Source of the DNA: WVYX01 sp039586815
GTDB lineage: Bacteria > Gemmatimonadota > Gemmatimonadetes > Gemmatimonadales > GWC2-71-9
DNA: 64,000 bases
Direction of reading: 5' to 3'
NCBI GenBank assembly: GCA_039586815.1
Contig: JBDHJR010000010.1
Span: 1 to 64,000, forward strand
The notes below the pieces were generated by a model. The model did not search any database, was not told the origin of the DNA, and worked only from the letters and a program-made list of their open reading frames with translations. The position numbers and the translations under genes are program-made. Positions 33,081-41,351 of this stretch are shown here, piece by piece; position 1 is the first letter of the stretch; each line of letters begins with the position of its first letter.

Positions 33081-33917
33081 CTACTCGAGGTGCTTCTCCA
33101 GGAAGGCGTGGAATGTATCGCGGTACATCGCCCCGCCGACCATGAAGGTCTCGTTGTGTCCGGCGCCCTCGAGGGGCACGAACAGTTCTGCACGGCCGGC
33201 CTGGGCGATCGCGTGTCCCATCTCGAACGGTGCGATCCAATCGTCGGTTCCGTGGAATACCAACAGCGGGGCTGTGATACGTTCCGCACGCTCGCGGTTG
33301 TCGAGGCGGAGCTGCAGTAGCCAGCTCGGCAGCATGCTGTAGTGCTTGTCGGCCATCTCCCGCCCGCTGGTGAAGGCGGACTCCAACACGATCACCCGCA
33401 CCGGGCGTTCCGTCGCGAGGTAGAGCGCCACTGCGCTGCCGACGGAGCGGCCGTACACGGCAATTCGCGTGGAGTCGATCTCGGGGCGCTGCGTCAGGAA
33501 GCCCCAGGCCGCTTCGGCGTCGCGGTACACTCCGGCCTCCGTGGGTGCGCCGCTGCTCTCCCCGTAGCCGCGGTAGTCGAGTACCACCATGCCTATCCCC
33601 GGGGGCCGGAACTCCCGCAATACCGGGGCGATCCCACCCACGGTCTCCATGTTACCGTAGAACCAGATGAGCCCGGGGGCGTAGGTGCCCTCGGGCGGGG
33701 CTGGGTTGGGTGGCAGGTACCAGCCGCGCAACTCCACGCCGTCCTCGGTGGTGACGCTGATCAGCTCCCCGTCGGGGATGCCGACGGCAGCCGGCTGCGG
33801 CAACGGCCCGCTCGGGCCCGGGAACGCGATGCGGTCCTGGAAGCGCCACGCCAGAAGCACGATCAGCGCGTAGACGATCACCAGCGCGGCGAGGATCTTG
33901 AGTGCTATCGACAGCAT
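33081..33917 (-). CDS. membrane-anchored alpha/beta hydrolase
   Basis: 278 residues. One N-terminal helix (IALKILAALVIVYALIVLLAW) anchors a hydrolase domain. GLIWFYGNMETVGG forms the oxyanion region, VYGRSVGSAVALYLA carries the GxSxG nucleophile, VFHGTDDWIAPFEMG the Asp and GAGHNETF the His. It resembles ABHD12/13- and BEM46-like serine hydrolases that act on lipids or esters. It starts 10 bases after the membrane-protein gene upstream, so the two are probably co-transcribed. TAGCTT ends 7 bases before the ATG. Confidence 0.85.
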   Translation of the reverse strand: MLSIALKILAALVIVYALIVLLAWRFQDRIAFPGPSGPLPQPAAVGIPDGELISVTTEDGVELRGWYLPPNPAPPEGTYAPGLIWFYGNMETVGGIAPVLREFRPPGIGMVVLDYRGYGESSGAPTEAGVYRDAEAAWGFLTQRPEIDSTRIAVYGRSVGSAVALYLATERPVRVIVLESAFTSGREMADKHYSMLPSWLLQLRLDNRERAERITAPLLVFHGTDDWIAPFEMGHAIAQAGRAELFVPLEGAGHNETFMVGGAMYRDTFHAFLEKHLE

Positions 33918-33924
33918 GGGCCCA

Positions 33925-33930
33925 AAGCTA
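33925..33930 (-). promoter_or_regulatory. TAGCTT box 7 bases before the alpha/beta hydrolase start
   Basis: On the minus strand TAGCTT is followed by TGGGCCC and the ATG at 33917. It overlaps the stop codon of the upstream gene. If used, it would give a leaderless transcript of the hydrolase independent of the upstream gene. It is weaker evidence than the other boxes because the TAG is fixed by the stop codon. Confidence 0.25.
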
Positions 33931-35307
33931 ATCAGGGGCGCAGGCGCGACGCGCGCCCCGCACCCACACACCCACCTCGGCCTCGGTCGGTCGGGGCGAC
34001 GGAGGGATGACCGTCGTCGGGGATCGGAGCACCTTCCCCGGAGTCCATTCCTGGATCACCGCGTGGACCGCGAGCCATAGGGCGTGCGGCTCGCGCCGCG
34101 ATACCGCACATACGCTGCGCGCCCCTGCTATGCGCAGCAGGCGGGCGTTTCGTGTGCCGAGGCTGCGCAGGGTGGCGAGGCGACTCACCTCGACGACAGC
34201 TGCCGCCCTTTGCGGAGCAAGTCCGGTCCGCTGAGCAAGTGAGTCGGGCGCCGTGCTGGCGAGCAGGAAAACGGAGCCGTATCCAGCGGCCTTGAGTAGA
34301 CGCTCGTCCGTGCGCCTCACGTCCGGCATCCTCTCGATTCGGGGGGTCGTGGATCCGACGGACCACGAGTCGATTCCCTGGAGCGCGGCTGCAGCGAACG
34401 CCAACGCGACGGGTAGTGCGACCACGAGACGCCTGCCGCTCGCCCGCCGACTCCCGTCGAACGGCACCGCTATGCCGAGCGCGGCGAGAAGGTGATACAA
34501 CGCCCATGCCTCGAGGGCGAAGAACGGAAAGCCCAGGAATCCCAGAGGCGGCATCTCGAACAACCTGAGGTTCTCCATCCACGGGACGGTGTAGATCCAC
34601 TTGCCCCGCGCCCAGAAGTTGAGGAACTCCCACAGCAAGCCGACGCACAGACCGGCGAGCAACAGGCGGCCGATGCGGCTCCACTCGCCCCGCTCGATGT
34701 CGTGCAGCAGGGACCACTCGGGTCGGCGCCGGTAGACGGTGGGCTCCACCATGAGCCAGACCGCGCCCCACACGAGAGGGAAGAAGAAGCGGGGCATGAC
34801 CAAAGCGAGAACGAGCATCAGCAGGCCCACGAACCGTGCGGCGCTCAGGTGCCACGGGCGCAGCGTGATCGGTCCGGCCCGCCACCGCGTCCCCACCCCC
34901 CAACGCTCCAGCAGGCGCCCCGAGAGGAACAGGGCAGGAAGCACCGTGGCGAAGGAGAGCGTCATGCCGGCCCATCGCTCCACGTCATGATCCGGTACGA
35001 ACACGTAGTACCAGTTGCGCAAGCGGAAGTTGAGGGCCTCGAACAGCAGCCACACCACCGGCGACCACACCAGCAATGACACTCCGCGCCACCCGCTGCG
35101 GTGCAACGGCACCTCGCGTCCCCCGCGGCTCACCAGCGCATCGAGCAGAAGCAGCGTGGGATACCAGGCGAACACGAAGAACCAGGTCGGCACCGGCTCG
35201 ACGTCGAGAAGAAGCAGCACCCAGGCTGCCGCGATCGCGGCCAGGGACAATGCGATGGTCATGGCCCGGAAAGTCGCTAGGAGCGCCACGTCGCGCCAGC
35301 CGCGCAT
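33928..35307 (-). CDS. multi-pass membrane protein with internal duplication and DUF4332-like tail
   Basis: 459 residues, about eight or nine helices. Two segments repeat: LLFEALNFRLRNWYYVFVP and LLWEFLNFWARGKWIYTVP. They share Leu-Leu, Glu, Leu-Asn-Phe, Arg and Val-Pro and suggest an internal duplication. After the last helix comes a soluble part with paired helix-hairpin-helix-like motifs: DERLLKAAGYGSVFLLA, and LATLRSLGTRNARLLRIAG, as in DUF4332 proteins. The function is unknown. The start at MRGWRDVALL is chosen to fit the first helix. It is divergent from the ABC-2 exporter genes with 39 bases between them. Confidence 0.7.
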   Translation of the reverse strand: MRGWRDVALLATFRAMTIALSLAAIAAAWVLLLLDVEPVPTWFFVFAWYPTLLLLDALVSRGGREVPLHRSGWRGVSLLVWSPVVWLLFEALNFRLRNWYYVFVPDHDVERWAGMTLSFATVLPALFLSGRLLERWGVGTRWRAGPITLRPWHLSAARFVGLLMLVLALVMPRFFFPLVWGAVWLMVEPTVYRRRPEWSLLHDIERGEWSRIGRLLLAGLCVGLLWEFLNFWARGKWIYTVPWMENLRLFEMPPLGFLGFPFFALEAWALYHLLAALGIAVPFDGSRRASGRRLVVALPVALAFAAAALQGIDSWSVGSTTPRIERMPDVRRTDERLLKAAGYGSVFLLASTAPDSLAQRTGLAPQRAAAVVEVSRLATLRSLGTRNARLLRIAGARSVCAVSRREPHALWLAVHAVIQEWTPGKVLRSPTTVIPPSPRPTEAEVGVWVRGARRACAPD

Positions 35308-35346
35308 CAGCTTGCTTCTTGTGGAGGTCCACGGTTGATTGCCGGC

Positions 35347-36279
35347 ATGTCGGCACAAGCCATCGCGTGTCGCGGTCTCGTCAAGCGCTATCCGCCCGAC
35401 GTTACCGCCGTCGCGGGACTCGATCTCGAGGTTCAGCGCGGGGAGTGCTTCGGCATGCTCGGTCCGAACGGGGCCGGGAAGACGACTACCATCGAGATCA
35501 TTCAGGGACTGCTTCGCCCCGATGCAGGAGAGGTGGAGGTATTGGGGCTGGGGTGGAAGCGCCACGAGGCCGCCCTGCGGCAACGGCTGGGGACGCAGCT
35601 ACAGGAGACCAAGCTCCCCGACAAGCTGAGTGTCGAGGAAGCGGTTCGCCTGTTTCGCAGCTTCTATCGCGAGGGCAACGAGGTGGCCGACGTGCTGCGC
35701 ATGGTGCAGCTGGAGGAGAAGCGGCGTGCCTGGGTGGGCAAGCTCTCCGGAGGACAGCGGCAGCGACTCGCTGTGGCGTGCGCCCTGGTGAGCGACCCCG
35801 ACATTCTGTTCCTCGACGAGCCGACCACAGGCCTGGATCCCCAGTCGCGGCGCCAGCTGTGGGCGATCGTCGAGGGCTTCCGCCGTCGCGGTGGTACCGT
35901 GTTGCTCACCACCCATTACATGGAAGAGGCCGAACGCCTGTGTGACCGGGTGGCGATCATCGACCAGGGGAGGATCATCGCACTCGGATCGCCGCGCGAG
36001 CTGATCGCGTCCCTCGGCGCGGAGCACGTGGTGGAATTCGAGTTGGACGGGGGCAGCGCTCCGGACGACGAGGTGCTGGCGGCGCTCCCCGGTGTGGAGC
36101 GGGTGGCGCATGACGACGGCAAGCACCGCCTCACAGTGGGTCGGGTGCACGAGGTCGTGCCTGCGCTGATGAAGCTGCTGGACCGGCAGGGTGCCGCGCT
36201 CAGCGAGTTGACGACGCATAACGCCACCCTGGAGGACGTATTCCTCTCCCTCACGGGGAGACATCTGCGCGATGAGTAG
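35347..36279 (+). CDS. ABC-2 type exporter ATP-binding protein
   Basis: 310 residues. Walker A GPNGAGKTTTIEIIQGLL, signature LSGGQRQRLAVACAL, Walker B ILFLDEPTTGLDP and TTHYMEEAERLCD are as in drug- and lipid-type ABC-2 exporters. The C-terminal domain ends THNATLEDVFLSLTGRHLR, typical of this class. The ATG at 35347 follows GTGGAGG, though TTG 35335 is in frame. It overlaps its permease by 8 bases. Substrate unknown. Confidence 0.92.
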   Translation: MSAQAIACRGLVKRYPPDVTAVAGLDLEVQRGECFGMLGPNGAGKTTTIEIIQGLLRPDAGEVEVLGLGWKRHEAALRQRLGTQLQETKLPDKLSVEEAVRLFRSFYREGNEVADVLRMVQLEEKRRAWVGKLSGGQRQRLAVACALVSDPDILFLDEPTTGLDPQSRRQLWAIVEGFRRRGGTVLLTTHYMEEAERLCDRVAIIDQGRIIALGSPRELIASLGAEHVVEFELDGGSAPDDEVLAALPGVERVAHDDGKHRLTVGRVHEVVPALMKLLDRQGAALSELTTHNATLEDVFLSLTGRHLRDE

Positions 36280-37312
36280 ACCGAGGCTCGGCAGCATCGC
36301 CCAGCTCACGCTGTGGCGCATTCGGGAGTTCACTCGGGAGCCCGAGGCGCTGTTCTGGGTGTTTGCCTTCCCCATCATGCTGGCATTCGCTCTCGGACTC
36401 GCGTTCAAGAGCCGCGGACCCGAGGTTGTGCGCATCGCGGTGGAGCAGGCAGGCGGTGGCGCAGCGCTCGTCGCAGCGCTGAACGAAGCGGAGCGGGTCG
36501 AAGCCGTGTTGCTCGACAGTGCGGATGCCGAGTACCGCCTGCGCACGGGGCGCGTCGCACTGGTTGTGACGCCGGGCGATCCGCTGCAGTTGCGCTACGA
36601 CTCCACCCGCACGGAGAGTGACGTAGCACGGCTCGTCGTGGGTAACGTGCTCCAGGAAACGGCGGGCCGGCGCAACGTGGTGGAGATCCGTGACGTGAAG
36701 GTCATGGAGCCGGGAGCGCGGTATATCGACTTCCTCATTCCCGGGCTCATCGGGCTCAACATCATGGGCACCGGAATGTGGGGGATCGGCTTCGGCATCG
36801 TGAAGGCCCGCAACGACAAGCTGCTCAAACGTCTGCTGGCCTCTCCCATGCGCCGTAGCGACTTCATGCTCTCGTTCATGCTGGCCCGCTTGTTCTTCCT
36901 GGCCTTCGAGGTGGCGGCGGTGCTGCTGTTCGGCCACCTGGTGTTCGACGTGCCGGTGCGGGGGTCGCTGCTCGCGGTGGCGGTGATCGTGGTGCTGGGC
37001 GCGATGACGTTCTCGGGGCTGGGCCTGCTGGTGGCGAGCCGCGCCAAGACCATCGAGGGCGTGTCGGGACTCATGAATCTGGTGATGGTCCCGATGTGGA
37101 TTCTCTCGGGCGTGTTCTTCGCGTACTCCCATTTTCCGGAGGCGATGCAGCCCTTCGTGCGTGCGCTGCCGCTCACGGCCCTGAACGATGCGCTGCGGTC
37201 GGTGCTGCTCGACGGGGCTCCGCTGCTGGCGAGTGCCGGGCTGCTGGCTCTGCTCGCGGGTTGGGGTGGCGTGAGCTTCGTGGCGGCGCTGCGGGTATTC
37301 AGGTGGCGCTGA
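36272..37312 (+). CDS. ABC-2 type exporter permease
   Basis: 346 residues. An N-terminal helix (ALFWVFAFPIMLAFALGLAF) leads into an extracytoplasmic domain (about residues 45-150). Five helices follow, with the ABC-2 segment YIDFLIPGLIGLNIMGTGMWG and a final ALNDALRSVLLDG motif. It pairs with the ATPase just upstream. Its 3' end overlaps the convergent hydrolase by 14 bases, so there is no room for a separate terminator. Confidence 0.9.
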   Translation: MSRPRLGSIAQLTLWRIREFTREPEALFWVFAFPIMLAFALGLAFKSRGPEVVRIAVEQAGGGAALVAALNEAERVEAVLLDSADAEYRLRTGRVALVVTPGDPLQLRYDSTRTESDVARLVVGNVLQETAGRRNVVEIRDVKVMEPGARYIDFLIPGLIGLNIMGTGMWGIGFGIVKARNDKLLKRLLASPMRRSDFMLSFMLARLFFLAFEVAAVLLFGHLVFDVPVRGSLLAVAVIVVLGAMTFSGLGLLVASRAKTIEGVSGLMNLVMVPMWILSGVFFAYSHFPEAMQPFVRALPLTALNDALRSVLLDGAPLLASAGLLALLAGWGGVSFVAALRVFRWR

Positions 37313-38123
37313 TATCCCGCACGGCGCGCTGAACCTCCGCACCGTGGGTCAACGGCAGGCCGTGCGCCGCGCCGTGAATCAGCCGCAGCTCGGCTGACGG
37401 CAGAAGCCGCGCCAGATCCCGGGCCACCGAGATCGGAAACAGCGAGTCCTCGGTTCCGTGCAGCACGATGGTCGGCACCGTGACCTCTCCCAGGCGATCC
37501 CGCACGTCGAATCCGTCCATGGCAATGCGGTAGGAGCGCATCGCCCGCCAGTCGGTGTTGCGCCATCCGGCGAGGTCGAGGGCCAGGTCGGACCGCTCGG
37601 CCAGCGAGCGGAAATCCACGCGTCGCGCCTCCAGTGAGCCACCGCTCGTTGCCAGCTTCACCGCCCGGGTGACGATCGGCGTGTTCCAGATCGGAAGCAG
37701 GTGCTTCACCGCAAGGCGGTGCTCCCGTCCGGCGAGGCGACCGAGGCGCAGACGCACGACGTCGAACATCGGGCCGGCTGTCGTGCCGATGAGAACCAGC
37801 CCGTCGATCCGGGCTATGTCCCGCCCACCGTGTGCCAGGAGCCAGTGCAGGGCCAGCATTCCTCCGAAGCTGTGGGCAATCACGAAGCGCCTCCCCGCCG
37901 CCCACGGCTCCAATCCACAGAGGAGCTCGTCCAGCCTGTGGCTGTACACGTCCATCCGTCTCTCGATCGCCGCGTCGCCTTCCGGTCCCAGCGCGAGCTC
38001 GTTGAAGTCCGCTGCGACGGTGGCCAGGTGTAGGTCGGGGAAGACCGACGCGTTGAAGGTCATGCCGGGAAGCAGCAGGGCGATCTCGCGCTCAGTGGTC
38101 TGCGCCGTATGTTCTGCTGTCAT
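37299..38123 (-). CDS. alpha/beta hydrolase, putative thioesterase/esterase
   Basis: 274 residues, no signal peptide, probably cytoplasmic. Motifs are IALLLPGMTFNASVFPDL near the N-terminus, FVIAHSFGGMLALHWLLAHG with GxSxG, IVLHGTEDSLFPIS with the acid and LIHGAAHGLPLTHG with the His. The ATG at 38123 follows AAGGGAG. It is divergent from the Ser/Thr kinase with 26 bases between the starts. Substrate unknown. Confidence 0.8.
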   Translation of the reverse strand: MTAEHTAQTTEREIALLLPGMTFNASVFPDLHLATVAADFNELALGPEGDAAIERRMDVYSHRLDELLCGLEPWAAGRRFVIAHSFGGMLALHWLLAHGGRDIARIDGLVLIGTTAGPMFDVVRLRLGRLAGREHRLAVKHLLPIWNTPIVTRAVKLATSGGSLEARRVDFRSLAERSDLALDLAGWRNTDWRAMRSYRIAMDGFDVRDRLGEVTVPTIVLHGTEDSLFPISVARDLARLLPSAELRLIHGAAHGLPLTHGAEVQRAVRDISAT

Positions 38124-38149
38124 GTCTCCCTTAGCCGGACACGCCGGGC

Positions 38150-39082
38150 ATGCCGGTCTGCACACAGTGTGACGTCGAGCTCCAGCCGGACGCGCAGTTC
38201 TGCTTTCGCTGCGGCCGGCGCGCCAATGCCGCGTTGGAGTGGGACGCCACCATAGGCGAGCGCCTCGCCGCGGGACTCGGTGCCGATTACAGCCTGATCG
38301 GCGAGCTGGGCCGCGGCGGATTCGCCGTGGTGTACTCCGTGCGGGACCGCCGCCGCAACCGGTACCTGGCGGTCAAGGTCATGCGGCCCAGCCTGCTCAC
38401 GGAGCCGTCCCTCAAGGAGCGGTTCCGTCGCGAGGCGGAGCTCGTCTCCAGACTCGACCATCCGAACATCTTGCCGGTCCTGTTCACGGGCAAGGCCTCG
38501 GGGCTGGTCTACTACGCCATGCCCCGCGTCCAGGGGGACTCGCTCAGGGAGAGGCTGGATCGCAAGGGAAAGCTCCCTGTGAAGGAAGCGCTGCGGGTGT
38601 TCGCGGAGCTGGCCCGCGGACTGGAGTACGCCCACCGCAATGGGGTCGTGCATCGCGACGTGAAGCCCGGCAACATCATGCTCGATCGCAAGGGCAGGGT
38701 GGCGATCCTGGATTTCGGGGTGGCGAAGGCCATCTCGGTGCGAGGCGGCGCCATATCTGTCACCGGCGAGGTAGTGGGCACTGCCGAGTACATGAGCCCC
38801 GAGCAAGCCCAGGGCATTACAGAAGTGGACCACCGCTGCGACGTCTACAGCCTGGGCGTGCTGGGTTGGGAGATGCTGGCCGGTGAGGTTCCGTTCGTGG
38901 GCGATACCGTGCACGACACCCTGGCCATGCACGTGAAGCAGCCGATCCCCGACGTGCGCGGAAGCCGTCCGGACACCCCTCCCGCGTTCGCCTCCGCCCT
39001 GCGCCGCTGTATGGCGAAGGAGCCGGACGAGCGCTGGCCCAACGCCGTGGCTGCCGCCCGGGCCGCCGGCGCAGACGTCTGA
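38150..39082 (+). CDS. soluble Ser/Thr protein kinase with N-terminal zinc ribbon
   Basis: 310 residues. The N-terminus MPVCTQCDVELQPDAQFCFR begins a zinc ribbon (Cys4, Cys7, Cys18, Cys21). A PknB-type kinase domain follows: LGRGGFAVVYSV, RYLAVKVM with the ATP-binding Lys, VVHRDVKPGNIML, ILDFGVAKA and GTAEYMSPEQAQG. There is no transmembrane helix or sensor domain after it, unlike PknB, so it is probably cytoplasmic. All catalytic residues are present. It lies just upstream of the efflux operon on the same strand, but the TetR operator region separates them. Confidence 0.93.
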   Translation: MPVCTQCDVELQPDAQFCFRCGRRANAALEWDATIGERLAAGLGADYSLIGELGRGGFAVVYSVRDRRRNRYLAVKVMRPSLLTEPSLKERFRREAELVSRLDHPNILPVLFTGKASGLVYYAMPRVQGDSLRERLDRKGKLPVKEALRVFAELARGLEYAHRNGVVHRDVKPGNIMLDRKGRVAILDFGVAKAISVRGGAISVTGEVVGTAEYMSPEQAQGITEVDHRCDVYSLGVLGWEMLAGEVPFVGDTVHDTLAMHVKQPIPDVRGSRPDTPPAFASALRRCMAKEPDERWPNAVAAARAAGADV

Positions 39083-39123
39083 AACCCCTCCCCGCTTGAC
39101 TCCGTAGGGTTCCCCAGTTACGC

Positions 39124-39150
39124 TTAACGCCGTTAACTTAACGGTGTTAA
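39124..39150. promoter_or_regulatory. palindromic operator for the TetR-efflux operon
   Basis: TTAACGCCGTTAA (39124-39136), one central base, then TTAACGGTGTTAA (39138-39150). The arms are inverted repeats with one mismatch. It lies 50 bases before the TetR start in an otherwise GC-rich region and is the expected form of a TetR-dimer site. It probably mediates autoregulation and induction of the whole tetR-tolC-MFP-RND operon. Confidence 0.8.
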
Positions 39151-39200
39151 GTCGATTGATTCGCATGGGTTTAGCGGTCACGGGACCGACTGGAGCAAGC

Positions 39201-39881
39201 ATGGCTGGGAAAGAGATTAGTGCAAACCGCGCGGTCGACGTGGAGGGTGCGATCCTCGATGCCGCCCGTGATCTGCTGGCAGAGAAGGGCCTGCAGGGGC
39301 TCTCGATGCGCACCGTTGCCGAGCGCGTCGGCGTGAGCGCCACCGCCATCTACCACTACTTCGAGAACAAGGAAGAGCTTGTGCAGCGGGTGGTGCGGCA
39401 GGGCTTCCAGCGGTTCGGCGACTACATCGAGCAGGCGATGGGAGCCCACCCGCAGGGCTCGCTCGAGCGGGTGCGGGCCGTCGGAGAGGCATACCTCCGG
39501 TTCGCGTTGGAGAACCATGCCTACTTCCGTGTGCTGTTCAACTTGCAGCGTCCCCATGCACACAACATCGAAGACCTGCCGGAAGGCGGCGGTTACGGCC
39601 TGCTGCGCCAGGCCGTGGTGGATGCCATGGAGTCGGGCGCGATGCGAACCATCGACCCGGATCTCATGGTGATGTACCTGTGGAGCCTCACCCACGGCCT
39701 GCTCATGATCTCGCTGGCATGTCAGATCGAGCATTGTCCGGAATTCCAGTCCGACACGATGGCTCGCACGCCGATGGACATGTTCCACGCCTTCGGGCCG
39801 CTGGTGCGCGAGGGTGTACTGGGGCCGGCCGCTGTCGCGGCCGGAGCGGCGCCGCCCACTGGTGCGGCGGGGGGGGAGTAG
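39201..39881 (+). CDS. TetR-family transcriptional regulator of the efflux operon
   Basis: 226 residues. An N-terminal helix-turn-helix (ILDAARDLLAEKGLQGLSMR, then VAERVGVSATAIYHYFENKEE) is followed by a ligand-binding region with a TetR_C_33-like look (FALENHAYFRVLFNL, LWSLTHGLLMISL). ATG 39201 is used; GTG 39144 would begin inside the operator palindrome. The tolC start is 4 bases after its stop. It is likely to repress its own operon through the palindrome at 39124-39150 and release on binding a pump substrate. Confidence 0.9.
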   Translation: MAGKEISANRAVDVEGAILDAARDLLAEKGLQGLSMRTVAERVGVSATAIYHYFENKEELVQRVVRQGFQRFGDYIEQAMGAHPQGSLERVRAVGEAYLRFALENHAYFRVLFNLQRPHAHNIEDLPEGGGYGLLRQAVVDAMESGAMRTIDPDLMVMYLWSLTHGLLMISLACQIEHCPEFQSDTMARTPMDMFHAFGPLVREGVLGPAAVAAGAAPPTGAAGGE

Positions 39882-39884
39882 GCG

Positions 39885-41351
39885 ATGCGCTCTCGTAATC
39901 CATATAGGACACTGCTCGCGCTGTCACTGCTGGCCACGGTCATGGCTGATGGCGCGGCGGCGCAGGAGCCGGCGGCCGAGACGTACTCGCTGGGTCAGGC
40001 GATCCAGACGGCCCTGGCCAACAGCCAGACGATCGAGGACGCGGAGTACAGCTTCCAGATCGCCAAGGAGCAGGTGAAGGAAGCGTGGGGGAGTGCCCTG
40101 CCGGACATCTTCGCCAACGCCACGTACTCACGCAACGTGCTGAAGCAGCAGATCTTCCTCCCCGCGGAGTTCTTCGGTGGGAACCCCGGGGAGCTGCGTC
40201 CCATAACCGTGGGCTCGGACAACAACTGGCAGGCGCAGTTCACCTTCAGCCAGCCGCTGTTCGAGTACAACGTGCTGGTGGGCGTGGGTGCGGCCAACCG
40301 GTTCCGCGGCCTCAGGGAGGAGGAGCTACGCGGCACCACCCAGTTCGTCGTGCTGGCGGTGCGGCAGCGCTACTTCTCTGCACTGCTGGCAAAGGAGCTG
40401 TTGCGGCTGGTGGAGGAGAGCATGCAGCGCATCGGCGCAACGCTCGAGGAGACCCGAGCGATGAACCGGGCCGGCCTCACCAGCAGCTACGACGTGCTCC
40501 GGTTCGAGGTGGAGTTCACGACTATCGAGGCCCAGCTGCAGCGGGCGAGGAACGCTGTGATTGCCCGCAAGCGGGAGCTGCTGGTAGAGATGGGCCTCAA
40601 CCCGGGACTCCCCATCGAGTTGGAGGGCAGCCTCAACGAGATGGATCTGGACACACTCGACAACAATGACGTTGGGAACCGGGGGATCCTGTTTCTCGCC
40701 GGCGCCCCGGATTCCCTGCTCGATCAGGAGGACCGGCTGCGCCGGCTGGTCCTGTCGCAGCGCAGTGACCTGCGGCAGCTCCGCGCGTCGATCTCCCTGG
40801 AGGAGTCCCGTGTTTCGGCGGAGAAGGGCGAGTTCTATCCCCGTGTCTCGTTCTTCTCCAACTACAACATCCTGGCCCAGCAGGATGGACGCCCGGACTT
40901 TTTCGGCGACGCCGGTTCGTCGCGCTACTCCACCGGGGCGGTCGGTCTCGCCATAGAGCTTCCCATCTTCAGCGGCGGGAGCCGCTTCGCGCGAGTGCAC
41001 GAGGCCGAGAACATGGTGAGGCAGCAGGAGACGCGACTGGCACGCGCGGAGCTCGACGCGGGCAACGAGGTCCGCAACCTGGTGGACGCCGTGAGCGAGG
41101 CGCGCGCGCGGGCCGCGAGTCAGCGGCGTAGCGTAGCTTCGGCGAGGCGCGGCTTCGAGATCGCGTCGATCGAGTACCGGGAAGGGATAGGATCACAGCT
41201 GCAGATGACCGATGCGGAGGAGGCGCTGCGCCAGGCGGAGTTCGGCTACGCCGAGGCGGTGTTCGACTATCTGTCCGCGCGGGCGCAGCTCGACATGGCA
41301 TTGGGAACCGCGCCGGAGGCGCCGGGTGAGATCCCGGTGATCGGCGGATGA
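39885..41351 (+). CDS. TolC-family outer-membrane efflux protein
   Basis: 488 residues with a signal peptide (LLALSLLATVMADGAAAQ). The body is the repeated coiled-coil TolC fold (YSLGQAIQTALANSQTIEDA near the start, and a second repeat including LRASISLEESRVSAEKGEFYPRVS). It would form the outer-membrane channel of the tripartite pump with the next two genes. A 4-base overlap joins it to the fusion protein. Confidence 0.9.
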   Translation: MRSRNPYRTLLALSLLATVMADGAAAQEPAAETYSLGQAIQTALANSQTIEDAEYSFQIAKEQVKEAWGSALPDIFANATYSRNVLKQQIFLPAEFFGGNPGELRPITVGSDNNWQAQFTFSQPLFEYNVLVGVGAANRFRGLREEELRGTTQFVVLAVRQRYFSALLAKELLRLVEESMQRIGATLEETRAMNRAGLTSSYDVLRFEVEFTTIEAQLQRARNAVIARKRELLVEMGLNPGLPIELEGSLNEMDLDTLDNNDVGNRGILFLAGAPDSLLDQEDRLRRLVLSQRSDLRQLRASISLEESRVSAEKGEFYPRVSFFSNYNILAQQDGRPDFFGDAGSSRYSTGAVGLAIELPIFSGGSRFARVHEAENMVRQQETRLARAELDAGNEVRNLVDAVSEARARAASQRRSVASARRGFEIASIEYREGIGSQLQMTDAEEALRQAEFGYAEAVFDYLSARAQLDMALGTAPEAPGEIPVIGG

